DNA from: TMED109 sp002171375
Lineage (GTDB): Bacteria; Pseudomonadota; Alphaproteobacteria; TMED109
Assembly (NCBI GenBank): GCA_965657505.1
Contig: CBFHON010000016.1
Span: 1-12,810, forward strand
Direction: 5' to 3'
DNA: 12,810 bases
Shown here: positions 1-6,840 of the stretch, one piece after another
Layout of the letters: every line of letters starts with the position of its first letter
Numbering within the stretch: the first letter of the stretch is position 1
Notes under the pieces: model-generated
Database searches by the model: none
The model's input: only the letters and a program-made list of their open reading frames with translations
Told to the model about the DNA's origin: nothing
Position numbers and translations under genes: made by a program

Positions 1-569
1 TATCTTTCTTTACCTTTAGTATTTATTTTGTTTGTAGCTTTAAAATCAGATTTGAAAAAACGTGTATCTAGAATAATGATTTGTATATCTTTATTTTTAT
101 ACTTTAAAATATATTCTTTATATAATCCTTTTCGAAAATAACGTTCATCATTGTTATTATTTGCAAAAAAATTTAAAAATATATTTTTAGACTCATATTT
201 ATCTTTATAATTTTTTCCACCATCATTCTTTCCATAATCGTGGTCATCCCATATTCCTAGAATATTAGTATTTGAAGAAAAGTTCTGATAATAAATATTA
301 TTTTTGAGGTCATTATAAGCATCTTTTAAACTACTCAAACTTTTATCTTTATCGTATACATTATCTCCAATTTGAAGAAAAACTTCTGGTTTATAAGCTT
401 GTATATTTTTCCAAAATATTTGTGATAAAGATTGATCATTACAAGAACCAAATCCAATTATAGTTATATCATTGTGCTCAAATAACTCGATATTATCAGC
501 TATTACTGTGTTACTATAAATTAATAAGTAAAAAACAAAACTAACTAAAGAGAAAACTTTATAGCGCAT
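1..569 (-). CDS. PhoD-like (alkaline phosphatase D family) secreted phosphatase, 3' end cut by window edge
   Basis: Reading the minus strand from the ATG at 569 gives an open frame of 189 residues that runs off the left edge, so the C-terminal part is missing. Residues 1-24 are a hydrophobic signal peptide ending near the VIADN segment. The mature part shows PhoD/metallophosphoesterase landmarks in order: GFGSCNDQ (39-46), QIGDNVYD (66-73), WDDHDYGKNDGG (107-118) and LDTRFF (167-172). The Asp residues at 69, 108 and 109 are the likely metal ligands by family analogy. Family members are exported phosphomonoesterases or phosphodiesterases that release phosphate from organic phosphate. The substrate here cannot be told from sequence. 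The start overlaps the end of a possible small upstream gene by 11 bases, and only a weak GGG ribosome-site candidate precedes it. No convincing Pho box was seen. The family call is strong; the exact activity is open. Confidence 0.85.
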   Translation of the reverse strand, partial: MRYKVFSLVSFVFYLLIYSNTVIADNIELFEHNDITIIGFGSCNDQSLSQIFWKNIQAYKPEVFLQIGDNVYDKDKSLSSLKDAYNDLKNNIYYQNFSSNTNILGIWDDHDYGKNDGGKNYKDKYESKNIFLNFFANNNNDERYFRKGLYKEYILKYKNKDIQIIILDTRFFKSDFKATNKINTKGKER

Positions 570-708
570 CAATCCCATCATACTTAGGAATATAGGGCTC
601 ATAGTCTTTTTTTGGAAATACTTTATTTCTTTTAGATATTTTTATTAAATTTTTCTTTAATTGATTATTTTTACTATACTTAAAGCTATTTTGTATTTTT
701 TTATTCAT
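559..708 (-). CDS. Possible small basic protein of 49 residues, unknown function
   Basis: A 49-residue minus-strand frame runs from the ATG at 708 to the TAA at 561-559. It directly precedes the PhoD-like gene and overlaps its start by 11 bases, as in a translationally coupled pair. The N-terminal two thirds is rich in Lys and Asn. The C-terminus is of different composition, with an acidic and aromatic tail, DYEPYIPKYDGIDAL. No signal peptide, membrane segment or Cys motif is visible. A weak GAG ribosome-site candidate lies about 9 bases upstream of the ATG. I do not recognise the family. The contrast between a basic body and a structured-looking tail argues mildly for a real protein, but an AT-rich genome gives such frames by chance. 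Confidence 0.5.
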   Translation of the reverse strand: MNKKIQNSFKYSKNNQLKKNLIKISKRNKVFPKKDYEPYIPKYDGIDAL

Positions 709-756
709 ATTTTTAACTCACTAAATATCAAATAAAATTCTATTCTATTAAAAATA

Positions 757-798
757 GAGTGGTCAAATAATTCTTTGGAGGTAATTAAAAAACCACTC
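757..798. repeat. Two-tier perfect hairpin in the 709-1072 intergenic region
   Basis: The arms GAGTGGT (757-763) and ACCACTC (792-798) pair perfectly. Inside them TAATT (768-772) pairs with AATTA (783-787). The two stems are separated by a symmetric 4 x 4 internal loop, and the 10-base apical loop is CTTTGGAGGT. On the minus strand it lies about 50 bases upstream of the small gene starting at 708, so it could sit in the leader of the phoD-like transcript. Neither strand shows a U-run typical of an intrinsic terminator directly after the stem, although the plus strand continues GAAAAAAA. The rest of 709-922 is AT-rich with no recognised gene. Confidence 0.4.
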
Positions 799-922
799 GA
801 AAAAAACATACTTATATAAAATTATATTTATATTTCAATTATATTACATTTTTATAAAAATATTTCTTACTTCATATAATATTCATAATAGAAATACATT
901 TTCTTCATTTTATTTATTAATA

Positions 923-1078
923 ATGAAACAAATGAAAAGTAAACTTAAAATTAAACCTCTAGCTATTCCTGGAATGGCTTTTTTTATAATTTTTGTAATC
1001 ACTTTGATTATAATAATGACTCATACTTGGCATCTATTTTATAAAAGCAATCTAATAAATTTACTTTTTACCTCATGA
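923..1078 (+). CDS. Doubtful small single-span membrane protein, 51 residues
   Basis: An ATG at 923 opens a 51-residue frame ending at the TGA at 1076-1078. The N-terminus is basic (Met, Lys and Gln rich, residues 1-11). It is followed by IPGM (15-18) and a hydrophobic stretch at about residues 19-33 that could span the membrane, then THTWHLFYKSN. The topology would be the positive-inside N-terminus of a small inner-membrane protein. There is no ribosome site upstream. The end overlaps the last 6 bases of the convergent lactonase-like gene. I do not recognise a family. Chance hydrophobic frames are common in AT-rich DNA, so this is a weak call; the Pro-Gly-Met turn before the membrane segment is the only positive sign. 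Confidence 0.3.
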   Translation: MKQMKSKLKIKPLAIPGMAFFIIFVITLIIIMTHTWHLFYKSNLINLLFTS

Positions 1079-1945
1079 ATTAAGAATAAACCTATTCGAT
1101 AATTGTCCTTTTACATTCATTTGGATGCAGATAGTTTTCCCAGAAGTATCATCTTCATTAGAATTTATATCCTTTGCGGAAGTAATAAATAGCTTATTCA
1201 TATTTGGACCTCCAAATGCAACACATGTAGGTTTTTTCATTGGAGTCTTTATTTTAATTATTATTTTTCCATTCTTATCATATTGAGCAACTTGCCCTCC
1301 ATTCCATTCTGCATTCCATAGAGTATTATTGCTGTCCACTGTAGAGCCATCAGGAAAGCCAGATACATTTGAATTATCTACAAAAATATTAGCATTTTTT
1401 ATATAAGGTTTGTTCTTATATAAAGATGTTTTATAAATTAATTTTTTGTAAGTATCAGCGTAGTACAAATTTTTATTATCAAATGATGCTGTTATAGAAT
1501 TACTGATATGTATACCTTTTATAACTTCATGTATTTCTTGTTTTCTATCCAACATATATATTGCACCACCTGGTTTAGAAGGATTAGATTCACTCATAGT
1601 TCCACACCAAAATCTTCCATAGCCATCTGTTTTGCCATCATTAAAACGAACCTTTGATGGAAGAGTAACTTGCTTATCTAATTTTTTAATAATGTGATTT
1701 TTTAAATCATAAAAAGAAAAAAAAGTATCAAACGCGCATAAAAGTGTGTTATTTTGATTTGTTAATGAAATTGCACAAAGTCTATGATCAAAATTCCAAA
1801 TTAATTTTTTATTTTCTATATACGACCATGCATGTAAGCACTTACCTTCTATATCGACCCAATATATTCTTTGTAATTTCTCATCCCATACAGGGGACTC
1901 TCCTAAAATAGACCTATTATTACTAATAATAGAATAACTATCCAT
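1073..1945 (-). CDS. SMP-30/gluconolactonase/LRE family protein (sugar lactonase-like)
   Basis: The 290-residue product has the length and motifs of the six-bladed beta-propeller SMP-30/gluconolactonase family, cytoplasmic metal-dependent hydrolases that open sugar lactones. The four expected metal ligands are present by alignment with regucalcin: Glu16 in LGESPVWDE, Asn102 in VRFNDGK, Asn149 in HISNS and Asp199 in GFPDG. The segments GRFWCGTM (110-117) and NTLWNAEWNGG (207-217) are also family-typical. No signal peptide is seen. The gene is the last of six co-directional genes, 14 bases after the cupin stop. Start is ATG with no clear ribosome site, consistent with read-through from the cupin. 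The substrate is not predictable; family members act on gluconolactone, gulonolactone and other aldonolactones. Confidence 0.85.
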   Translation of the reverse strand: MDSYSIISNNRSILGESPVWDEKLQRIYWVDIEGKCLHAWSYIENKKLIWNFDHRLCAISLTNQNNTLLCAFDTFFSFYDLKNHIIKKLDKQVTLPSKVRFNDGKTDGYGRFWCGTMSESNPSKPGGAIYMLDRKQEIHEVIKGIHISNSITASFDNKNLYYADTYKKLIYKTSLYKNKPYIKNANIFVDNSNVSGFPDGSTVDSNNTLWNAEWNGGQVAQYDKNGKIIIKIKTPMKKPTCVAFGGPNMNKLFITSAKDINSNEDDTSGKTICIQMNVKGQLSNRFILNS

Positions 1946-1959
1946 TTATTAATTCTATA

Positions 1960-2454
1960 TTATTTATCACCATAAGTAGCACCTTCTTCCCAACTTTTAA
2001 CAAACTCTTCTACTGAGACTGTCCAACTATTAGACATATTCTCATCATAATATTCAAATAAGATACCTTCTTTAGCTTGCATAGATAGTAATACTGTTCC
2101 GCCCTTTTCTCCGCCGTGCTCTAAGTGAGGAGAAGCATCTGATTTTGCTAATGCATAGTCTCCTTGTTTCCTATGTATTAAATTTTTAGAGCCGTCCTCA
2201 TTAACTTCTGTAAGGAATTGCTCTCCTTGTAAAACTAAAGTTAATGTAGAAGCTATATGACGATGCCTTCTGCAATGACTCTTTCCTTCAGGGTATCTAA
2301 GAAGCATATCTAATCTTCCATTTTGAATATCAAAACCTAAAAGACAGTAATCAAAATCAATTTTGAAGTCTTTATTATTTAAGTCTTTATAATTTCTCCA
2401 TTCTACTTTTTCAGGATCATAACTACTAGAAACTTTATGAATATTTTCAAACAA
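1960..2454 (-). CDS. Cupin-domain protein
   Basis: The 164-residue product is a single-domain cupin. Motif 1 is seen in HRHIASTLTLVLQGEQ, giving likely metal ligands His64, His66 and Glu78. A candidate for the motif 2 histidines is SPHLEHGG, with His110 and His113. It resembles ChrR-type or small dioxygenase-like cupins, but the reaction cannot be assigned. No signal peptide or membrane segment. The start is TTG at 2454: a GGAG ribosome site lies 9 bases upstream, and the next in-frame ATG (Met50) would cut into the cupin fold. It lies between the GFA-family gene (52 bases upstream) and the lactonase-like gene (14 bases downstream). The cupin/lactonase pairing suggests action on a sugar or sugar-acid-type metabolite, but that is inference. 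Confidence 0.75.
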   Translation of the reverse strand: MFENIHKVSSSYDPEKVEWRNYKDLNNKDFKIDFDYCLLGFDIQNGRLDMLLRYPEGKSHCRRHRHIASTLTLVLQGEQFLTEVNEDGSKNLIHRKQGDYALAKSDASPHLEHGGEKGGTVLLSMQAKEGILFEYYDENMSNSWTVSVEEFVKSWEEGATYGDK

Positions 2455-2506
2455 TCAACTAAACTCCATTTATTAATATTATCAATATAATTAATATATT
2501 TAACTT

Positions 2507-2935
2507 TTAAATAAAATAATCTTTTACTGGTGTCCAAGTTTTGTATCTTCTATCTATTCTACCTTCAGATAATTCATTTTGCCACTTAAGATTATAAGGA
2601 TCAGATATATTAATATTTTCCTTCATATATTCTAAATTAATTACAGAATAAATACCTCTCTCTGTTTTCATTAAAGCTCCCATATATGAACCACAGTTAC
2701 ATACCAAGAAATCGGCAGTATTTGTACCATGATTATGTATATTTAAAAGTTTTATATTTTTTACATAAAAATTTACATATCCACTCGGATCTGAACAGTA
2801 AACATGCTTTTTATATTGAGTACAGAAAGAACATCCACACTTTCTGACCCTCCAATTATTCTCCAATAAGGATGTGTAAAAACTATATGATATATTTTCA
2901 CAATAACATGCACCATGGTATTTTTCTAATTTCAT
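2507..2935 (-). CDS. GFA/CENP-V family zinc protein
   Basis: The 142-residue product has the full cysteine pattern of the glutathione-dependent formaldehyde-activating (GFA) family: HGACYC (Cys10, Cys12), KCGCSFC (Cys33, Cys35, Cys38) and VCNCG (Cys79, Cys81). In the Paracoccus Gfa structure, one set of Cys holds a structural zinc and the CxCxxC set a second zinc near the glutathione site. Most relatives have no proven formaldehyde role, so only the family is safe. Here the last pair is CxC where Gfa has CxxC. The ATG at 2935 is preceded by an AGGA ribosome site. It starts 16 bases after the GH13 stop, as expected for one transcript with the sugar genes. Confidence 0.82.
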   Translation of the reverse strand: MKLEKYHGACYCENISYSFYTSLLENNWRVRKCGCSFCTQYKKHVYCSDPSGYVNFYVKNIKLLNIHNHGTNTADFLVCNCGSYMGALMKTERGIYSVINLEYMKENINISDPYNLKWQNELSEGRIDRRYKTWTPVKDYFI

Positions 2936-2951
2936 ATTCTTTTCCTATAAA

Positions 2952-4697
2952 TTATGTTTTGTTAGTAAGCCATAATGTTTGAAAAGGGGCAAACTCTATA
3001 TAAGAAGATGCATTAATATTATTTCTTTTACTAATCAAATCACACCAGTTTTCGTCATGTATTAAATTTATATTACTCAAGTTAAATTTAATATTTTTAG
3101 ATGTAACGTTAGTAAGTGCAAATATGCTTTGCATTTTATCTGTACTTTGTCTCCATAACCCAAATATTTTTTTTCCCAAACTAAGAGTAAATTGAGTTGC
3201 ATTAGGATGAAACGCCTGCTGTTTTTTTCTAATCTGAAGTAAATTTTTAATCTCTAAATATATTTTATTTTCTTTACTATCCATATTTAATAATTTTTCT
3301 AGGTCATTTACTTCCCATTTATATCTATTTAAATCTCTCTTGTGTTTAGTTTTTTTATATTCCAAAATATCATCCTCTGTGCCAAAAATAGAATTAAAAT
3401 AAATAGCAGGCACACCCTCCATAGCTATCATAATAGAATGAGCAGCTATATACCTTTCAATAGAAAATTGGCCTGATCTATCAGTGTCTGAAAACTTTAA
3501 TGCATTAAATAATGATATATTAGCTTCATAAACTTTTTTATCAATTTGCATAAATTTTCTATGAGAAAACTTACCTCCATTATTCTCTATTCTTTTAAAT
3601 AGCTTTTTTGTCTTGTTATTATCTAATATTCCCTCAATTGGTCTCATACCTATACCATCATGAGTAGCTATAAAATTTAGATATGCATTACCATCTTTAG
3701 CAGGAGGCATACTTTTACTCCATTTGGACATATCATCGCAATTTTCAAATAAAACAGTATAAACTAATAGCGGTGCTAAAGAAAAATTATAAATCCAATG
3801 AGCTTCATCACTTTTTCCAAAATAACTTAGATTTTCTTTTCTTGGCAAGTTCGTTTCGGTAACAATTATAGGTTTTATGTTCAAACAATCTATAATTGAT
3901 CTTATCAATTTAATTATTAAATGTGTTTCAGGCAAATTTAAGCATTCTGTATTAGATTTTTTCCATAAAAATCCTACTGCATCTAACCTTAAAATAGATA
4001 CTCCTTTATTTATAAAATTAATTATTATTTCAATAAACGTTAGTAAAACTTCAGGATTTCTAAAATTTAAATCTATTTGATCTTTACTAAAAGTACACCA
4101 TAAATTTTTGTAATTATTAGAGACCTTAAATTTTTGAATTAGCTGATGATCTCTTGTGCGTATAACATTAGAAGTTTTAAAACCATTATCAATACTAAAA
4201 AAATAATCTTTACCTGGTTCTTTATCTTCCAGATAATTTTTAAACCAAAGGCTTTTTGATGACGCATGATTTATAACAATATCTGCCATGATATTTACAT
4301 CTTTTGAAAAACTTTTTATATCATTCCAATTACCGAATTTTCTATCTACTAAATTATGATCTTTAACCGAAAACCCCCCATCGCCACTTGATGGAAAAAA
4401 CGGTAATATATGAATACAATTAAACACATCTTTCAAAAATGAAGTATGAAATTTTTTTAGTGTGTTTAACGTTTTATTTTTGTCTTTGAAATAAATACTA
4501 TCTGCATAGCAGATCAATAAAACAGTATTTTGTGACAAAACAAAATTCTTAATTTCTGAGTTTTCAATATTAAAACTATTAATTAACTCCTTAATTTTTT
4601 TCTCATATAAATTAATATCGATATTTTCATATAATAATTGAAGCTTTTCTTTAACTTCAAATAAATTTTTATTGATATTATTATCGGTAGATTTCAT
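2952..4697 (-). CDS. GH13 subfamily 18 phosphorylase, probable glucosylglycerate phosphorylase
   Basis: The 581-residue product is a sucrose-phosphorylase-type GH13 enzyme. Seen in order: ILPFFPSSGDGGFS (97-110), region I DIVINH (139-144), region II RLDAVGF with nucleophile Asp239, region III TETN with acid/base Glu281 and region IV THDGIGMRP with Asp347. The GDGGFS and THDGIG signatures mark subfamily 18, which holds sucrose, glucosylglycerol and glucosylglycerate phosphorylases. Context decides between them: it overlaps the GpgS-like gene by 17 bases and is read with it and a GpgP-like gene. The likely reaction is therefore glucosylglycerate plus phosphate to alpha-glucose-1-phosphate and glycerate. 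No signal peptide, so cytoplasmic. The ATG at 4697 follows a GAGAGA ribosome site inside the upstream gene. Sucrose phosphorylase is the main alternative. Confidence 0.82.
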   Translation of the reverse strand: MKSTDNNINKNLFEVKEKLQLLYENIDINLYEKKIKELINSFNIENSEIKNFVLSQNTVLLICYADSIYFKDKNKTLNTLKKFHTSFLKDVFNCIHILPFFPSSGDGGFSVKDHNLVDRKFGNWNDIKSFSKDVNIMADIVINHASSKSLWFKNYLEDKEPGKDYFFSIDNGFKTSNVIRTRDHQLIQKFKVSNNYKNLWCTFSKDQIDLNFRNPEVLLTFIEIIINFINKGVSILRLDAVGFLWKKSNTECLNLPETHLIIKLIRSIIDCLNIKPIIVTETNLPRKENLSYFGKSDEAHWIYNFSLAPLLVYTVLFENCDDMSKWSKSMPPAKDGNAYLNFIATHDGIGMRPIEGILDNNKTKKLFKRIENNGGKFSHRKFMQIDKKVYEANISLFNALKFSDTDRSGQFSIERYIAAHSIMIAMEGVPAIYFNSIFGTEDDILEYKKTKHKRDLNRYKWEVNDLEKLLNMDSKENKIYLEIKNLLQIRKKQQAFHPNATQFTLSLGKKIFGLWRQSTDKMQSIFALTNVTSKNIKFNLSNINLIHDENWCDLISKRNNINASSYIEFAPFQTLWLTNKT

Positions 4698-5901
4698 TAT
4701 CTCTCTCTACAGCTTCTTTGAATCTATATAAAAAATCAGGAATAGCACTATTTATTCTGCTCCATGTTGGGGAAAATGGAGTATCCATTGGGTTTTCAAA
4801 AAATGTCCCTCCTGCTTTCATTATATTAGAGGCGAACAATTCAACTGCTTTTTCTTCTGTATGATAATCAAATGATAAACCATTCATTTGTGCATCACTT
4901 TTATATATATCTACCATATCTAAAGCAGATCTATAGTATGTTGCTTTTATAGATCTAAAAGTTTCTGTATTAAATGTATAGCCTTGAGTAGCTAATTTTC
5001 TAACTAATGTTTTAATTATATCTATAGACATTCTAGATAAACCTTTTTTTGCATCAGAAAATGATATATCTTGATGTTTATGATCATAAGTATTAGCTAG
5101 AGCAACTTGACAGATTCTATTTGATGAGTAATTTCTCTGCATCTCAGATAAAACGCCTATTTCTAATCCCCAATCTGAAGGTATTCTTAGTTCTGATAAT
5201 AAATTACTTTTAAAAGAAAATTCACCTGCTAGTGGATATTTAAATGATTTCATAAATTCTAAGTATTCATTTTTACCAATAACTTTCTCCATAGCAGTCA
5301 GAAGTGGATATACTAGCAACCTTGCTACTCTTCCATTCATTTTACCTTTTGCTACTCTCGGATAATATCCTTTGCAAAATTCAAAATTAAAAGAAGGGTT
5401 AACTACGGGATAAAATAGTTTTGCTAATAGTCTTCTATCATAAGTATTAATATCGCAGTCATGTAAAGCTACAGAACTTGCCTGTCCTCTAGCTATTGCT
5501 AGTCCTATGCAGTACCAAACATTTCTTCCTTTACCCAACTCCTTAGGTGCCAAGTCTTTCTTACTTAGCTCCTTATCTAATTTTAGTAAATTTGGACCAT
5601 CATTCCATAATAATGTGAAAGGTAACTTGAAATTTTTAAAAAAGCTCCATGCCTTTTTTGCTTCAGCTTTATTTGACCTATCTAATCCAACAATTATATG
5701 GTTTAAATATGAAGTCTTAGAAATTTCACTAACTATTCTTGGCAAAGCAGCACCTTCTAGTTCTGAGTATAGACATGGAAGTATTAACTCCATTTTATTA
5801 AATTTTGAATAATTTATTAACTCAACCTCAATTTGTTTTGTACTTCTCAATGAAAAATCATGCAAATTCGCTACAATTCCATTCTGCGCAAAATCACTCA
5901 T
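4681..5901 (-). CDS. gpgS: GT81 glycosyltransferase, probable glucosyl-3-phosphoglycerate synthase
   Basis: The 406-residue product is a GT-A fold retaining transferase of family GT81. Landmarks: LILPCLYSELEG (39-50) at the nucleotide-binding start, GKGRNVWY (123-130), the metal-binding DCD (148-150), YPLAGEFSF (222-230), PSDWGLEIG (241-249) and YDHKHQ (272-277), whose His is a likely metal ligand by analogy with mycobacterial GpgS. The reaction is NDP-glucose plus 3-phosphoglycerate to glucosyl-3-phosphoglycerate, the first step to the compatible solute glucosylglycerate. A mannosyl variant cannot be fully excluded from sequence. A strong AAGGAG ribosome site precedes the ATG. It sits 16 bases after the phosphatase gene and overlaps the next gene by 17 bases, so coupled translation is likely. 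Confidence 0.87.
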   Translation of the reverse strand: MSDFAQNGIVANLHDFSLRSTKQIEVELINYSKFNKMELILPCLYSELEGAALPRIVSEISKTSYLNHIIVGLDRSNKAEAKKAWSFFKNFKLPFTLLWNDGPNLLKLDKELSKKDLAPKELGKGRNVWYCIGLAIARGQASSVALHDCDINTYDRRLLAKLFYPVVNPSFNFEFCKGYYPRVAKGKMNGRVARLLVYPLLTAMEKVIGKNEYLEFMKSFKYPLAGEFSFKSNLLSELRIPSDWGLEIGVLSEMQRNYSSNRICQVALANTYDHKHQDISFSDAKKGLSRMSIDIIKTLVRKLATQGYTFNTETFRSIKATYYRSALDMVDIYKSDAQMNGLSFDYHTEEKAVELFASNIMKAGGTFFENPMDTPFSPTWSRINSAIPDFLYRFKEAVERDNEIYR

Positions 5902-5917
5902 AAAATCTCCTTATCCA

Positions 5918-6706
5918 TTAATTTATTTTAGTTAAGACTCTATCTATTACCTCTGACCAACCTAAAGGAGCCTCAGATTTAGATAAAAAATATCTTTTAG
6001 TATTAATATTACTTAAGTTCGCTAATTTATTGTAAACAAGACATGGAAAATCTGATGCCTCAAGCATATCAATATCATTTTTACTATCTCCAACTGCAAT
6101 GGTTAAAAATTTTTCTATATTAAGAAGTTTCATAAATTTTTTCATTGCTTTTCCTTTAGCTACATTGTCTCCTAAATTTAAAACCCTATCCCCTTCATGT
6201 AATTTTAAACCTAGATTATTCACATTTTTAATTAAAAGGTTTTTTTCCTTGTTACTACCTAAAAAAATTAATGGATGCGAATAATTTCTATCAAGTGCAT
6301 CTGTTATTTTACTTGAAGATAGACCTAATATTTTAATTTTTTCACTTAGTGGCATTAATTTTATAAATTTACAGTTTAATTTGTGTTCTTTTGTAATATT
6401 TTTATTGAAGATACTTCTGATTTCTTCTTTTTTTCTGCTAAGAATTATTTCTTTAGGTAAACTTGGGTTTATTAAATTTATATTGCAAATAGAAGAACCA
6501 TTTTCAGAAATAAAAGGTAAATTTAAATTCAAATCATCACAAAAATTCTCAATTTCTTTTTTTGTTTTACTGGAATTAGGTACTATTACCATTCCCTTAT
6601 TGAAACATTTTTTAATAAAATTTTTTATCTCATTAAAGCTAAAATTATCTCTATGAAGTAAAGAGCCATCCAGATCTGTAAATATAAAAATTTTTTTATG
6701 ATTCAT
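5918..6706 (-). CDS. gpgP: HAD-superfamily phosphatase, probable glucosyl-3-phosphoglycerate phosphatase (MpgP/GpgP type)
   Basis: The 262-residue product is a Cof-type (HAD class IIB) phosphatase. Motif I is FTDLDGSLLH, with nucleophile Asp11 and acid Asp13. Motif II is VPNSSK (42-47), motif III Lys is in AKGKA near 184 and motif IV is GDSKNDIDML (206-215). The early ISENGSSI (66-73) segment is typical of mannosyl-3-phosphoglycerate phosphatases. Placed directly before the GT81 gene, it most likely dephosphorylates glucosyl-3-phosphoglycerate to glucosylglycerate. Related enzymes accept both mannosyl and glucosyl substrates, so the sugar is fixed mainly by the partner genes. It is the first gene of the cluster; no clear ribosome site precedes the ATG, and a possible promoter lies in the 134-base gap upstream. 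Confidence 0.85.
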   Translation of the reverse strand: MNHKKIFIFTDLDGSLLHRDNFSFNEIKNFIKKCFNKGMVIVPNSSKTKKEIENFCDDLNLNLPFISENGSSICNINLINPSLPKEIILSRKKEEIRSIFNKNITKEHKLNCKFIKLMPLSEKIKILGLSSSKITDALDRNYSHPLIFLGSNKEKNLLIKNVNNLGLKLHEGDRVLNLGDNVAKGKAMKKFMKLLNIEKFLTIAVGDSKNDIDMLEASDFPCLVYNKLANLSNINTKRYFLSKSEAPLGWSEVIDRVLTKIN

Positions 6707-6782
6707 AAGTAATTTCTTAAATTAAATTCTTAGTATATATGTAAAAAATAAATATTAAAATCTTTAATCATGTTGAAATATG

Positions 6783-6809
6783 ACAATATTTAAGGCAAGA
6801 ATCTGTCAA
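6783..6809 (-). promoter_or_regulatory. Possible promoter of the glucosylglycerate cluster
   Basis: On the minus strand a perfect -35 hexamer TTGACA (6809-6804) is followed after 15 bases by TATTGT (6788-6783) as a fair -10 hexamer. It sits 76 bases upstream of the first gene, in a 134-base gap that separates the cluster from the upstream reductase gene. The spacing is shorter than the ideal 17, so the -10 choice is uncertain. Confidence 0.35.
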
Positions 6810-6840
6810 TAATATTATTAAACTTATGAGATATAAAAAA

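Noticed and set aside
3877..4080. A plus-strand frame of 67 codons inside the GH13 gene.
   Set aside because: It lies wholly antisense to a well-conserved enzyme and has no family features; it is a shadow of the real gene. Similar antisense frames within the GT81, HAD, SDR and acnB genes were rejected for the same reason.
6783..6809. TGACA ... TGTCA inverted repeat overlapping the candidate promoter of the glucosylglycerate cluster as an operator.
   Set aside because: Only five pairs with a long spacer; such matches are expected by chance in AT-rich DNA.
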